From the NCBI RefSeq assembly GCF_004011805.1, contig NZ_RCHJ01000003.1, positions 248,001 through 312,000 on the forward strand: a stretch of 64,000 bases of DNA, written 5' to 3'. The position numbers and the translations under genes were made by a program. The DNA is from Piscinibacter defluvii (GTDB lineage: Bacteria; Pseudomonadota; Gammaproteobacteria; Burkholderiales; Burkholderiaceae_C). The notes under the pieces were generated by a model. It did no database searches, was not told the origin of the DNA, and saw nothing but the letters and a program-made list of their open reading frames with translations. Positions 1 to 8,622 of this stretch are shown here, piece after piece. Positions within the stretch are counted from its first letter, which is position 1, and each line of letters opens with the position of its first letter.

Positions 1-2127
1 GTGGTGCTGGTGTTCCTGGTGATGTATCTCTTCCTGCAGAACATCCGCTACACCATCATCCCGACGCTGGTGGTGCCGATCGCGCTGCTGGGCAGCTTCG
101 CCGCGCTGCTGGCGATGGGCTTCTCGATCAACGTGCTGACGATGTTCGGCATGGTCCTCGTGATCGGCATCGTGGTCGACGACGCGATCGTGGTGGTCGA
201 GAACGTCGAGCGCATCATGAGCACCGAGGGCCTGCCGCCGCTGCAGGCCACGCGCAAGGCGATGGGCCAGATCTCCGGCGCGATCGTCGGCGTCACCGTG
301 GTGCTGGTGTCGGTGTTCGTGCCGCTGGCCTTCTTCAGCGGCGCGGTGGGCAACATCTACCGCCAGTTCGCCGCGGTGATGGTGACCTCGGTGGCCTTCT
401 CGGCCTTCCTCGCGCTCTCGTTCACGCCGGCGCTGTGCGCCACGCTGCTCAAGCCCGTGGAGGCCGGCCACCACCACGCCAAGGGCGGCTTCTTCGGCTG
501 GTTCAACCGCGGCTTCAGCCGCACGGCCAAGGGCTACGAGGCCCTGGTGGCGCGCATCCTGAAGCGCGCGGCGCGCTGGATGCTGCTGTACGCCGCCATC
601 GTCGCCGCGGCGGTGCTGATGTTCAACCGGCTGCCGACCTCGTTCATCCCGAACGAGGACCAGGGCAACATCCTGGTCAACGTGCAGCTGCCGCCGGGCG
701 CCACGCAGAACCGCACGCTGGCGGTGATGCAGCAGGTCGAGCAGTACATGCTGGCGCAGCCCGAGGTCTCGAACATGGTTTCGGTGATGGGCTTCAGCTT
801 CTCGGGCAGCGGCCAGAACGCCGGCCTGGCCTTCGTGACGCTGAAGGACTGGAAGGAGCGCGAGGGCTTCGACAGCTCGGCGCAGGGCCTGGTGGCGCGT
901 GCCTTCGGCGCGCTCGGGAAGATCCGCGACGCGATCATCTTCCCGGTCAGCCCGCCGGCGATCCGCGACCTGGGGCGTGCCAACGGCTTCGCGATGCGCC
1001 TGCAGGACCGCGGCGGCAACGGCCACGCCGCGCTGCTGGCGGCGCGCAACCAGCTGCTCGCGGCGGCATCGCAGAGCCCGCTGCTGGTGGCGGTGCGTCC
1101 CGACGGCCTGGAGGACGCCTCGCAGCTGCAGCTCGACATCGACCGCGACAAGGCCGCCGCGCTGGGCGTCGGCTTCGCGGCGATCAACTCGGCGCTGTCC
1201 ACCGCGCTCGGATCGAGCTACGTGAACGACTTCCCGAATGCGGGCCGGCTGCAGCGCGTGGTGGTGCAGGCCGACGCGCCGGCGCGCATGCAGCCGGAGG
1301 ACCTGCTGCGCGTCAACGCACTCAACGCGGCCGGCAACCCGGTGCCGCTGGCGGCCTTCGCCACCACGCGCTGGATCACCGGGCCGATCCAGACCGTGCG
1401 CTACAACGGCTACCCGACCATGCGCATCGCCGGCGAACCGGCGCGCGGCGTCAGCAGCGGCGCGGCCATCGCCGAGATGGAACGGCTCGCCGCCACGCTG
1501 CCGCCGGGCTTCGCCTACGAGTGGACCGGCCTGTCGCGCGAGGAGAAGCTGTCCGGCGCGACCGCGCTGATCCTGTTCGGCTTCTCGCTGCTGTCGGTGT
1601 TCCTATGCCTGGCGGCGCTGTACGAGAGCTGGTCGATCCCGTTCGCGGTGATCCTGGTGGTGCCGCTGGGCGTGCTGGGTGTCATCCTCGGTGCGAACGT
1701 GCGCGGGCTCGAGAACGACGTGTTCTTCAAGGTCGGCCTGATCACCATCATCGGCCTGTCGGCCAAGAACGCGGTGCTGATCATCGAGTTCGCCAAGGAC
1801 CTGGCGGCCCAGGGCAAGAGCCTGGTCGACGCGGTGCTCGAGGCGGCGCACCTGCGCTTCCGGCCCATCCTCATGACCTCGATGGCCTTCATGCTCGGCG
1901 TGCTGCCGCTGGTGCTGGCCAGCGGCGCCGGCTCGGCCAGCCAGCACAGCATCGGCACCGGCGTGCTGGGCGGCATGATCAGCGCGACCATGCTCGCGGT
2001 GTTCTTCGTGCCGGTGTTCTTCGTCGTGGTGCGCAGCATCTTCAAGGGCAGCGAGCGGCAACGGCGCTTCTACGCGCACGAAAAGGTGCCGGGCGCCGAC
2101 GCCGCCGGCACGAAGGAGGAGGCATGA
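1..2127 (+). CDS. RND multidrug efflux permease (AcrB/MexB type), 5'-truncated by window edge
   Basis: Inner-membrane proton-driven pump of a tripartite drug efflux system. The 708 residues present are the C-terminal two thirds of a roughly 1050-residue family; the true start lies left of the window. The segment opens inside the first membrane bundle. It contains the acidic pair in TM4 (GIVVDDAIVVVEN, about residues 56-68), which is the proton relay of HAE1 pumps, then the second periplasmic porter region (about 210-500) and the closing bundle with a GLSAKNAVLIIEFAK motif near residue 590. Its stop overlaps the next start as ATGA, so it is translationally coupled to the outer-membrane channel gene. 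The membrane-fusion protein gene is expected just outside the window. Family is certain; drug specificity cannot be read from the sequence. Confidence 0.95.
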   Translation: MVLVFLVMYLFLQNIRYTIIPTLVVPIALLGSFAALLAMGFSINVLTMFGMVLVIGIVVDDAIVVVENVERIMSTEGLPPLQATRKAMGQISGAIVGVTVVLVSVFVPLAFFSGAVGNIYRQFAAVMVTSVAFSAFLALSFTPALCATLLKPVEAGHHHAKGGFFGWFNRGFSRTAKGYEALVARILKRAARWMLLYAAIVAAAVLMFNRLPTSFIPNEDQGNILVNVQLPPGATQNRTLAVMQQVEQYMLAQPEVSNMVSVMGFSFSGSGQNAGLAFVTLKDWKEREGFDSSAQGLVARAFGALGKIRDAIIFPVSPPAIRDLGRANGFAMRLQDRGGNGHAALLAARNQLLAAASQSPLLVAVRPDGLEDASQLQLDIDRDKAAALGVGFAAINSALSTALGSSYVNDFPNAGRLQRVVVQADAPARMQPEDLLRVNALNAAGNPVPLAAFATTRWITGPIQTVRYNGYPTMRIAGEPARGVSSGAAIAEMERLAATLPPGFAYEWTGLSREEKLSGATALILFGFSLLSVFLCLAALYESWSIPFAVILVVPLGVLGVILGANVRGLENDVFFKVGLITIIGLSAKNAVLIIEFAKDLAAQGKSLVDAVLEAAHLRFRPILMTSMAFMLGVLPLVLASGAGSASQHSIGTGVLGGMISATMLAVFFVPVFFVVVRSIFKGSERQRRFYAHEKVPGADAAGTKEEA

Positions 2128-3512
2128 CGCGCCGCCTGCTCCCCGCGCTGGCCGCCGCGCTGCTGGCCGGCTGCGGCGCGCTCGCGCCCACCTACGAGCG
2201 GCCGGCGCCGCCGGTGGCCGCCGCGTTCCCGGACGCCGCCGCCGCGGCGAGCGCCGGCCCGGCCGCGGCCGAGCTCGACTGGCACCGCTTCTTCGCCGAT
2301 GCGCGCACGCAGCGCCTGATCGAGCTGGCGCTGGCGAACAACCGCGACCTGCGCATCGCGGTGCTGAACATCGAGTCGGCGCGCGCGCTGGTGACCGTGC
2401 GCGATGCCGACCGGCTGCCGACGCTGAACGCCGGAATCACCGGCTCGCGCCAGCCCACCGCCAGCGGTGGCATCAACACGCTCTACACCGCCGGGCTGCA
2501 GGTGCCGGCCTGGGAGCTGGACCTGTTCGGCCGGGTGAAGTCCCTCTCCGACGCCGCCGCCGCGCAGGCGCTGGGCAGCGAGGAAGCGCGCAAGGCGGTG
2601 CAGATCAGCCTGGTGGCCGCGGTGGCGAACGCGCAGCTCGCGCTGGCGGCCGACGACGAGCTGCTGCGCATGACGCAGCAGACGCTGGCCACGCGCGAGG
2701 AGTCGTTCAAGCTCACGCAGCTGCGCTTCGACCGCGGGGCCAGCTCGGCGCTGGACCTGCGCCAGGCCGAATCGCTGCTCGAGACCGCGCGGGCCAGCCT
2801 GGCCCAGGCCACGCGCCAGCGTGCGCTGGACGAGAACGCGCTGGTGCTGCTGATCGGCCAGCCGCTGCCGCCCGAGCTGCCGCCGGCCGCGACGATCGGC
2901 GCGGTGCAGCTGCCGGACCTGCCCGCCGGCCTGCCTGCCGAGGTGCTGGTGCGCCGGCCCGACGTGCGCCAGGCCGAGCAGGCGCTGATCGCCGCGAACG
3001 CGAACATCGGCGCCGCGCGTGCCGCCTTCTTCCCGCGCATCACGCTGACCGGCAGCGCGGGCAGTGCGAGCGGCGAGCTGAGCGGCCTGTTCAAGTCCGG
3101 CTCGTTCGCCTGGAGCTTCGCGCCGCAGCTGGTGCAGCCGATCTTCGACGCCGGCCGCAACCGCGCCAACCTGAACATCGCCGAGCTGAACCGCGACGTC
3201 GCCCTGGCGCAGTACGAGCGCGCCATCCAGTCGGCCTTTCGCGAGGTGGCCGATGCGCTGGCCGGCCGCGCCACGCTGGCCGACCAGCTGCGCGCGCAGC
3301 AGCGCCTGCTCGAGGCCGAGCGTGCGCGCAGCGAGCTGGTCGAGCTGCGCTGGCGCAACGGCGCCTCGAGCACCCTGGAGCTGCTGGATGCCCAGCGCTC
3401 GCTGTTCGCGGCGCAGCAGGCGCTGGTGCAGCTGCAGGCGGTCACGGCGCAGAACGCGGTGACGCTCTACAAGGTGCTGGGCGGCGGCTGGAGCGAGCCG
3501 GCCGCGCGTTGA
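2124..3512 (+). CDS. Outer-membrane efflux lipoprotein (OprM/NodT family)
   Basis: TolC-like exit duct of the RND system upstream, 462 residues, the usual length for OprM. The start is the ATG that overlaps the permease stop, with AGGAGG just 5'. The N-terminus is a lipoprotein signal with lipobox LLAGC (Cys about 17). Two repeated outer-membrane efflux domains follow, with the typical phrases LDLFGRVKS, RRPDVRQAEQALIAANANIGAARAAFFP (described here only by its first part, RRPDVRQAEQ) and a repeat ending in LELLDAQRSLF. Long coiled-coil heptads lie between them. Cotranscribed with the permease. The function as an outer-membrane channel is secure from the family; the exported substrate is unknown. 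Confidence 0.93.
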   Translation: MTRRLLPALAAALLAGCGALAPTYERPAPPVAAAFPDAAAAASAGPAAAELDWHRFFADARTQRLIELALANNRDLRIAVLNIESARALVTVRDADRLPTLNAGITGSRQPTASGGINTLYTAGLQVPAWELDLFGRVKSLSDAAAAQALGSEEARKAVQISLVAAVANAQLALAADDELLRMTQQTLATREESFKLTQLRFDRGASSALDLRQAESLLETARASLAQATRQRALDENALVLLIGQPLPPELPPAATIGAVQLPDLPAGLPAEVLVRRPDVRQAEQALIAANANIGAARAAFFPRITLTGSAGSASGELSGLFKSGSFAWSFAPQLVQPIFDAGRNRANLNIAELNRDVALAQYERAIQSAFREVADALAGRATLADQLRAQQRLLEAERARSELVELRWRNGASSTLELLDAQRSLFAAQQALVQLQAVTAQNAVTLYKVLGGGWSEPAAR

Positions 3513-3555
3513 TTCGGGTCAAGGCCGGGACGGCCCGGGCTGCCAGCATCGCGGG

Positions 3556-5385
3556 GTGGAGAAGAAGCACACCTGGAACCTCGGCTACTGGCTGACCGCG
3601 CTGCTCGCGCTGCTGTTCCTGCAGGACGTCTGGCGCGGGATCTCGCAGGTCGAGACGGTGCCGTACAGCGAGTTCGAGCAGGCGCTCGCCGACGGGCGCA
3701 TCGTCGAGGTCACCGTCTCCGACCGCACGCTCACCGGCCGCCTGAAGAACCCGGAGAGCGGCAAGACGGTGCTGCTGGCCACGCGTGTCGAGCCCGACCT
3801 GGCGGCGCGCCTGGCGCCGTTCAAGGTGCCCTACCGGCGCGTGGTCGAGAGCACCTTGCTGCGCGACCTGCTCTCCTGGATCGTGCCGGCGCTGGTGTTC
3901 TTCGGGCTGTGGTTCTTCCTGTTCCGGCGCCTGGCCGACAAGCAGGGCGGCATGGGCGGTCTGGGCGGCTTCATGTCGATCGGCAAGAGCCGCGCCAAGG
4001 TCTACGTCGAGACCGACACCGGTGTGAGCTTCGCCGACGTGGCCGGCGTCGACGAGGCGCGCGCCGAGCTCGCCGAGGTGGTGGACTTCCTCAAGCACCC
4101 GCAGGAGTACGGCCGGCTCGGCGCGCACGTGCCCAAGGGCGTGCTGCTGGTCGGCCCGCCGGGCACCGGCAAGACCCTGCTGGCGCGCGCGGTGGCCGGC
4201 GAGGCCGGCGTGCCCTTCTTCAGCATCAGCGGCAGCGAGTTCGTCGAGATGTTCGTCGGCGTCGGCGCGGCGCGTGTGCGCGACCTGTTCGAGCAGGCGC
4301 GCGAGAAGGCGCCGGCCATCATCTTCATCGACGAGCTGGATGCGCTCGGCCGCGCGCGTGGCGCCTTCCCGGGCCTCGGCGGGCACGACGAGAAGGAGCA
4401 GACGCTGAACCAGCTGCTGGTCGAGATGGACGGCTTCGACGCCTCGGTCGGCCTGATCATCCTGGCCGCGACCAACCGGCCCGAGATCCTCGATCCGGCG
4501 CTGCTGCGTGCCGGCCGTTTCGACCGCCAGGTGCTGGTGGACCGGCCGGATCGGCGTGGCCGCGTGCAGATCCTGCAGGTGCACGCGAAGAAGGTGAAGC
4601 TCGACCCCGCCACCTCGCTCGACGAGGTGGCCGGCCTGACGCCGGGCTTCAGCGGGGCGGACCTGGCCAACCTCGTCAACGAGGCGGCGCTCGCCGCCAC
4701 GCGGCGCAAGGCCGATCTCGTGACGCTGGCCGACTTCACCACCGCGGTCGAGCGCATCGTCGCCGGGCTGGAGAAACGCAACCGGCTGCTGAATCCGAAG
4801 GAGCGCGAGACCGTGGCCTTCCACGAGATGGGCCATGCGCTCGTCGCGCTCGCGCAGCCGGACGGCGACGCGGTGCACAAGGTGTCGATCATCCCGCGCG
4901 GCATCGGCGCCCTCGGCTACACGCTGCAGCGGCCGACCGAGGACCGCTACCTGATGACCCGCCACGAGCTGGAGCGCAAGATCGCCGTGCTGCTGGGCGG
5001 GCGGGCGGCGGAAATGCTGGTCTACGACGAACCCTCCACCGGCGCCGCCGACGACCTGGCGCGTGCCACCGACATCGCGCGCGAGATGGTCACGCGCTAC
5101 GGCATGGACCCGGACCTGGGCGCGGTGGCCTACGAACCGCCGCGCAACCCGATGCTGGAGGCGGCGGCCGCCTTCCAGAGCGCCGGCCCGGCGCTCTCGG
5201 AAGACACGCAGCGGCGCATCGACACCGCGATCCAGGCGATCGTCGCGGCCGGGCTGGAGCGTGCCGGCGGCATCCTGCGCAGCCACCGCGCGCTGCTCGA
5301 GCGCAGCGCCCGCGAGCTGCTGGCGCACGAGACGCTCGACGAGGCCGCCCTGCGCACGATCGCCGCCGAGCTGCAGCTGCGCTGA
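3556..5385 (+). CDS. ftsH: Accessory FtsH-type ATP-dependent zinc metalloprotease
   Basis: Membrane-anchored AAA protease of 609 residues that degrades membrane and short-lived cytosolic proteins. Two membrane segments (about 10-27 and 106-123) flank a short periplasmic loop. The AAA module has Walker A GPPGTGKT (200-207), Walker B IIFIDE (255-260) and the second region of homology ending RAGRFDRQ. The protease carries HEMGH (423-427) in place of the usual HEAGH, keeping both His ligands and the Glu, and a TGAADDL third-ligand region. The GTG start gives the expected short cytosolic N-tail; no closer ATG exists. It is about 30 residues shorter than housekeeping FtsH and is not next to rlmE (ftsJ), so it is probably a second copy. 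A CBS protein follows at 79 bp. Confidence 0.93.
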   Translation: MEKKHTWNLGYWLTALLALLFLQDVWRGISQVETVPYSEFEQALADGRIVEVTVSDRTLTGRLKNPESGKTVLLATRVEPDLAARLAPFKVPYRRVVESTLLRDLLSWIVPALVFFGLWFFLFRRLADKQGGMGGLGGFMSIGKSRAKVYVETDTGVSFADVAGVDEARAELAEVVDFLKHPQEYGRLGAHVPKGVLLVGPPGTGKTLLARAVAGEAGVPFFSISGSEFVEMFVGVGAARVRDLFEQAREKAPAIIFIDELDALGRARGAFPGLGGHDEKEQTLNQLLVEMDGFDASVGLIILAATNRPEILDPALLRAGRFDRQVLVDRPDRRGRVQILQVHAKKVKLDPATSLDEVAGLTPGFSGADLANLVNEAALAATRRKADLVTLADFTTAVERIVAGLEKRNRLLNPKERETVAFHEMGHALVALAQPDGDAVHKVSIIPRGIGALGYTLQRPTEDRYLMTRHELERKIAVLLGGRAAEMLVYDEPSTGAADDLARATDIAREMVTRYGMDPDLGAVAYEPPRNPMLEAAAAFQSAGPALSEDTQRRIDTAIQAIVAAGLERAGGILRSHRALLERSARELLAHETLDEAALRTIAAELQLR

Positions 5386-5464
5386 GGCGGATCAATCCGC
5401 GCCGCGGTGCCGGCCGCGAGCATCGGCGCAGGGGCCACGCGTGCGGCCCGACAAGGAGATCACC

Positions 5465-5920
5465 ATGCCCGCCACCGTCGGTTCCGTCGCCAGCCCGATC
5501 GTCGTCACCGCCGCCCCCGAGACCACCGCGGCCGAGGCCGCGCGGCTGATGCGCCAGCACCATGTGGGCTCGCTGGTGGTGGTCGACAGCAACGCCAGCA
5601 GCGGCAAGCCGCTGGGCATCGTCACCGACCGCGACCTGGTGCTCGCGGTGATGGCCGAGGGGCTGGATGCGGCGCTCTTCACGGTCGGCGACGTCATGTC
5701 GCGCGACCTCGCCACCGTGTCGGCCGACGCCACCGTGATGGTCGGCATCGAGCGCCTGCGCGAACGCCAGCTGCGCCGCCTGGTGGTGCTCGACGGTGTC
5801 GGCCGGGTTGTCGGCGTGGCCGCGTTCGAGGACCTGCTGGAGGCCGTGGTCGGCCAGCTCGGCACGCTGGCGCAGGCGCTGCGCGCCGCGCGCGACCGGG
5901 AGCGGCGCGAGCGGGGCTGA
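5465..5920 (+). CDS. CBS-domain pair protein
   Basis: Small 151-residue protein made almost entirely of two CBS motifs (about 9-65 and 74-130), the module that binds adenine nucleotides. Telling phrases are GIVTDRDLVLAV and VGDVMSRDL. The ATG is preceded by AAGGAG at good spacing. No catalytic domain is attached. It lies 79 bp after the accessory ftsH on the same strand, so the two may be co-expressed in response to stress or energy state; that link is inference from position only. Confidence 0.88.
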   Translation: MPATVGSVASPIVVTAAPETTAAEAARLMRQHHVGSLVVVDSNASSGKPLGIVTDRDLVLAVMAEGLDAALFTVGDVMSRDLATVSADATVMVGIERLRERQLRRLVVLDGVGRVVGVAAFEDLLEAVVGQLGTLAQALRAARDRERRERG

Positions 5921-5932
5921 GGGTTCAGGCGC

Positions 5933-6898
5933 TCAGACCGGGGCGTCGTCCCCGGCCGCCTCGGCCTTGCGGATGCGCACCGGCCCCTTCTTCTTCGCCG
6001 GCGCGGCGGGCGGCTCGGTGGCGGCCAGGGCCTGCTCCGGCGTGAGGGCCGGCGCGTCGCCCTCGGCCGGCGGCGCCGCTTCGTCGGCCGTGATCACCCG
6101 CGTGTAGGGCGCCAGCAGCTTGACGAGCTGCGCGTAGATCTTCGGCGTGCCGGCCACGACCTCGCGCTGGTACAGGTAGTCGGCCTCGCCGGTGAAGTTG
6201 CCGATCAGGCCGCCGGCCTCGGTGATGATCAGCGAGCCGGCCGCGATGTCCCAGGGGCTCAGGCCGGTCTCGAAGAAGCCGTCGTACCAGCCGGCGGCCA
6301 CGTAGCACAGGTCCAGCGCCGCGGCGCCCGGGCGGCGCAGGCCGGCGCAGTGCTGCATGACCTCCTCGAACATCTGCACGTAGCGCTTGAAGTTGTCGCC
6401 GCGGCGGAACGGGAAGCCGGTGCCGATCAGCGAGTCCTGGATGCGGGTGCGCTTGGAGCAGCGCAGGCGCTTGTCGTTCAGGTAGGCGCCGCGCCCCTTG
6501 GAGGCGTAGAACAGGTCGTTGCGCGTCGGGTCGTACACCACCGCCTGCTGCACCTGGCCGCGGTGCGCCAGCGCGATCGACACCGCGTAGACCGGGAAGC
6601 CGTGCAGGAAGTTGGTGGTGCCGTCCAGCGGGTCGATGATCCAGACGTACTCGCTGTCCTTCGCGCCGTGCGCGCGGCCGGACTCCTCGGCCAGGATGCC
6701 GTGGCCCGGGTAGGCGGTCAGCAGCGTTTCGATGATGGCCTGCTCGGCCGCCTGGTCGACCTCGCTGACGAAATCGTTCGGGCCCTTGGTGTTGACCTTC
6801 AGCAGGTCCAGGTCGAGCGAGGCCCGGTTGATGATGGCCCCGGCCGCACGTGCCGCCTTCACGGCGATGTTGAGCATGGGGTGGAGCGCTTGCGACAT
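5933..6898 (-). CDS. suhB: Inositol-1-monophosphatase family protein (SuhB)
   Basis: Mg2+-dependent phosphatase of the inositol monophosphatase family, 321 residues. The metal-binding motifs are present: EESG near 71, DPLDGTTNF near 88 and WDIAAGSLI near 219. In enterobacteria SuhB also joins the Nus antitermination complex on rRNA operons. About 50 residues at the C-terminus are an extra low-complexity tail rich in Ala, Pro, Glu and Lys beyond the usual 265-270 residue core. It is divergent from trmJ across 96 bp, an arrangement common in betaproteobacteria. Confidence 0.94.
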   Translation of the reverse strand: MSQALHPMLNIAVKAARAAGAIINRASLDLDLLKVNTKGPNDFVSEVDQAAEQAIIETLLTAYPGHGILAEESGRAHGAKDSEYVWIIDPLDGTTNFLHGFPVYAVSIALAHRGQVQQAVVYDPTRNDLFYASKGRGAYLNDKRLRCSKRTRIQDSLIGTGFPFRRGDNFKRYVQMFEEVMQHCAGLRRPGAAALDLCYVAAGWYDGFFETGLSPWDIAAGSLIITEAGGLIGNFTGEADYLYQREVVAGTPKIYAQLVKLLAPYTRVITADEAAPPAEGDAPALTPEQALAATEPPAAPAKKKGPVRIRKAEAAGDDAPV

Positions 6899-6994
6899 GG
6901 GTCAGCCTGCAGGGTGGGAGGAGGGCGTGGCGGCGGGAAAGAGCGGCAGCGGAGAATCGCGCTGCGAGAAGCCCGTGATTTTAGCCGCCCGACC

Positions 6995-7714
6995 ATGTCC
7001 GACCCGACCCGCTTCATCCTCATCGGCACCAGCCACCCAGGCAACGTGGGCGCGGCCGCGCGCGCGATGAAGGTGATGGGCTTCGGCGACCTCGTGCTGG
7101 TCGCACCGCGCCTGGCCGACATCGCCCGGCAGCCCGAGGCGCTGGCGATGGCCAGCGGCGCCACCGACGTGCTCGAGCGCGCCCGCACCGTGGGCACGCT
7201 GGCCGAGGCGCTGGACGGCGTGACCTGGCTGGGTGCGACCGCGATGACGCCGCGCGATTTCGGCCCGCCGACGCAGGCGCCGCGCGCGCTGTTCCCGGCG
7301 CTGGCCGAGAGCCGCCAGCGGGTCGCCTTCCTGTTCGGCACCGAGCGCGTGGGGCTCAGCAACGACGACGTCTACCGCTGCCATGCCTGCCTGAGCATCC
7401 CCACCGATCCGGCCTACGGCTCGCTCAACCTGGCGCAGGCGGTGCAGCTGATCGCCTACGACTGGCGCCAGGCGCTGGGCGGCTTCCCGGTGCAGCCGCG
7501 CACGCCCGACCCGACGCTGGCCGACGCCGCCGCGGTGCAGGGACTGCTGGCGCACTGGGAGCGCACGCTGGTGGAGATCGGCTTCCTCGACCCGGCCGCG
7601 CCGAAGAAGCTGATGCCGCGCCTGAACCAGCTGCTGGCCCGGGTACAGCCCACGCGCGAGGAGGTCGACATCCTGCGCGGCATGGCCCGCGCCATCGGCC
7701 GGCGGCGCGGCTGA
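6995..7714 (+). CDS. trmJ: tRNA (cytidine/uridine-2'-O-)-methyltransferase TrmJ
   Basis: SPOUT-class enzyme that 2'-O-methylates position 32 of certain tRNAs using S-adenosylmethionine. The 239 residues show the SpoU core: the N-terminal strand FILIGTSHPGNVGAAARAMK, the mid-domain LFGTERVGLSNDD and the knot region SLNLAQAVQL. The C-terminal helical extension (about 175-239) is typical of TrmJ. The ATG at the head of this core was chosen because upstream sequence belongs to the divergent suhB. cysE follows after 52 bp. Confidence 0.93.
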   Translation: MSDPTRFILIGTSHPGNVGAAARAMKVMGFGDLVLVAPRLADIARQPEALAMASGATDVLERARTVGTLAEALDGVTWLGATAMTPRDFGPPTQAPRALFPALAESRQRVAFLFGTERVGLSNDDVYRCHACLSIPTDPAYGSLNLAQAVQLIAYDWRQALGGFPVQPRTPDPTLADAAAVQGLLAHWERTLVEIGFLDPAAPKKLMPRLNQLLARVQPTREEVDILRGMARAIGRRRG

Positions 7715-7766
7715 GCAAGCCTTTGGCCTCGCGGCTACACTGCCATGACCAGCCCGAGAGAAGATC

Positions 7767-8546
7767 ATGTTCCAGCGTCTGCGCGAAGACATCGACTGCA
7801 TCCTCGAGCGCGACCCCGCGGCGCGCTCGCGCTGGGAGGTGCTGACCTGTTACCCCGGCCTGCACGCGCTGGTGATGCACCGCTGGGCCAAGGCCTGCTG
7901 GCGGCTCGGCTGGCGCTGGGCGGCGCGTTTCATCTCGCACCTGGCCCGCTTCCTCACCGGCATCGAGATCCACCCCGGCGCGACGATCGGCCGGCGAGTC
8001 TTCATCGACCACGGCATGGGCGTGGTGATCGGCGAGACGGCCGAGGTCGGCGACGAGTGCACCATCTACCAGGGCGTGACGCTCGGCGGCACCTCGCTCG
8101 GCCGCGGCACCAAGCGCCACCCGACGCTCGAGCGCGGCGTGATCGTCGGCGCCAATGCCCAGGTGCTGGGCGGCTTCACGGTCGGCGAGGGCGCGCGGGT
8201 CGGCTCGAACGCGGTGGTGGTCAAGCCGGTGCCGGCGGGCGCCACGGCGGTCGGCAACCCGGCGCGCATCATCAACGCCGAGGGCGACGCGAAGCGCGAG
8301 GCCGCGGCCGCGAAGATGGGCTTCTCGGCCTACGGCGTGACGCAGGGGGACGACCCGGTATCGCAGGCCATGAAGGGCCTGATCGACAACGCGTCGGGCC
8401 ACGAGCACCAGATCGCCCTGCTGTGGCAGGCGATCGAGAAGCTCTCGGCCCGCTCGCGCGAGCTGCCCGGCGTGCAATGCGTGCCGGAAGACGCGCATGT
8501 CACCGAGCAGTTCGACGCCGAGCGGCTGAACCGCCTGGTGAAATAA
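7767..8546 (+). CDS. cysE: Serine O-acetyltransferase
   Basis: Makes O-acetylserine from serine and acetyl-CoA, the first step of cysteine synthesis in the cytoplasm. The 259-residue protein has the short helical N-domain followed by a left-handed beta-helix of hexapeptide repeats (about 70-165). It includes IHPGATIG, the catalytic [17 protein letters not shown] region with its His-Asp pair, and the TKRHPT loop. The C-terminal stretch after residue 170 is longer than in the classic short SAT. Start ATG follows GAGAAGATC. It lies 52 bp after trmJ and may share its transcript. Confidence 0.94.
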   Translation: MFQRLREDIDCILERDPAARSRWEVLTCYPGLHALVMHRWAKACWRLGWRWAARFISHLARFLTGIEIHPGATIGRRVFIDHGMGVVIGETAEVGDECTIYQGVTLGGTSLGRGTKRHPTLERGVIVGANAQVLGGFTVGEGARVGSNAVVVKPVPAGATAVGNPARIINAEGDAKREAAAAKMGFSAYGVTQGDDPVSQAMKGLIDNASGHEHQIALLWQAIEKLSARSRELPGVQCVPEDAHVTEQFDAERLNRLVK

Positions 8547-8622
8547 CGCCCCCCAGTCGCTTCGCTCCTGCCCCCGAGGGGCGCCGGCCGGCTTGGGGCG
8601 GCCCGGCGCCGGCCCAGCCCCG
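8547..8622. repeat. GC-rich palindromic intergenic element
   Basis: A 76-base spacer between convergent cysE and the LysM-FecR gene. It is built of overlapping inverted repeats: CCCCGAGGGG near 8571 and several GGCGCCGG/GGCCGGC arms to 8615. There is no U-run, so it is not a clear intrinsic terminator. Elements opening with the phrase TCGCTTCGCTCCTGCCCCC recur between genes in related Burkholderiales genomes, which I recall as general knowledge. I see only one copy in this window. Confidence 0.45.

Noticed and set aside
435-2120. Long open frame inside the RND permease gene, in frame with the outer-membrane lipoprotein
   Set aside because: Arg/Pro/Gly-rich translation with no family features; only the part from the ATG at 2124 is a real protein.
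3442-5328. 628-codon antisense frame across ftsH
   Set aside because: A shadow of the high third-position G+C in ftsH; His/Arg/Gln-rich translation with no domain.
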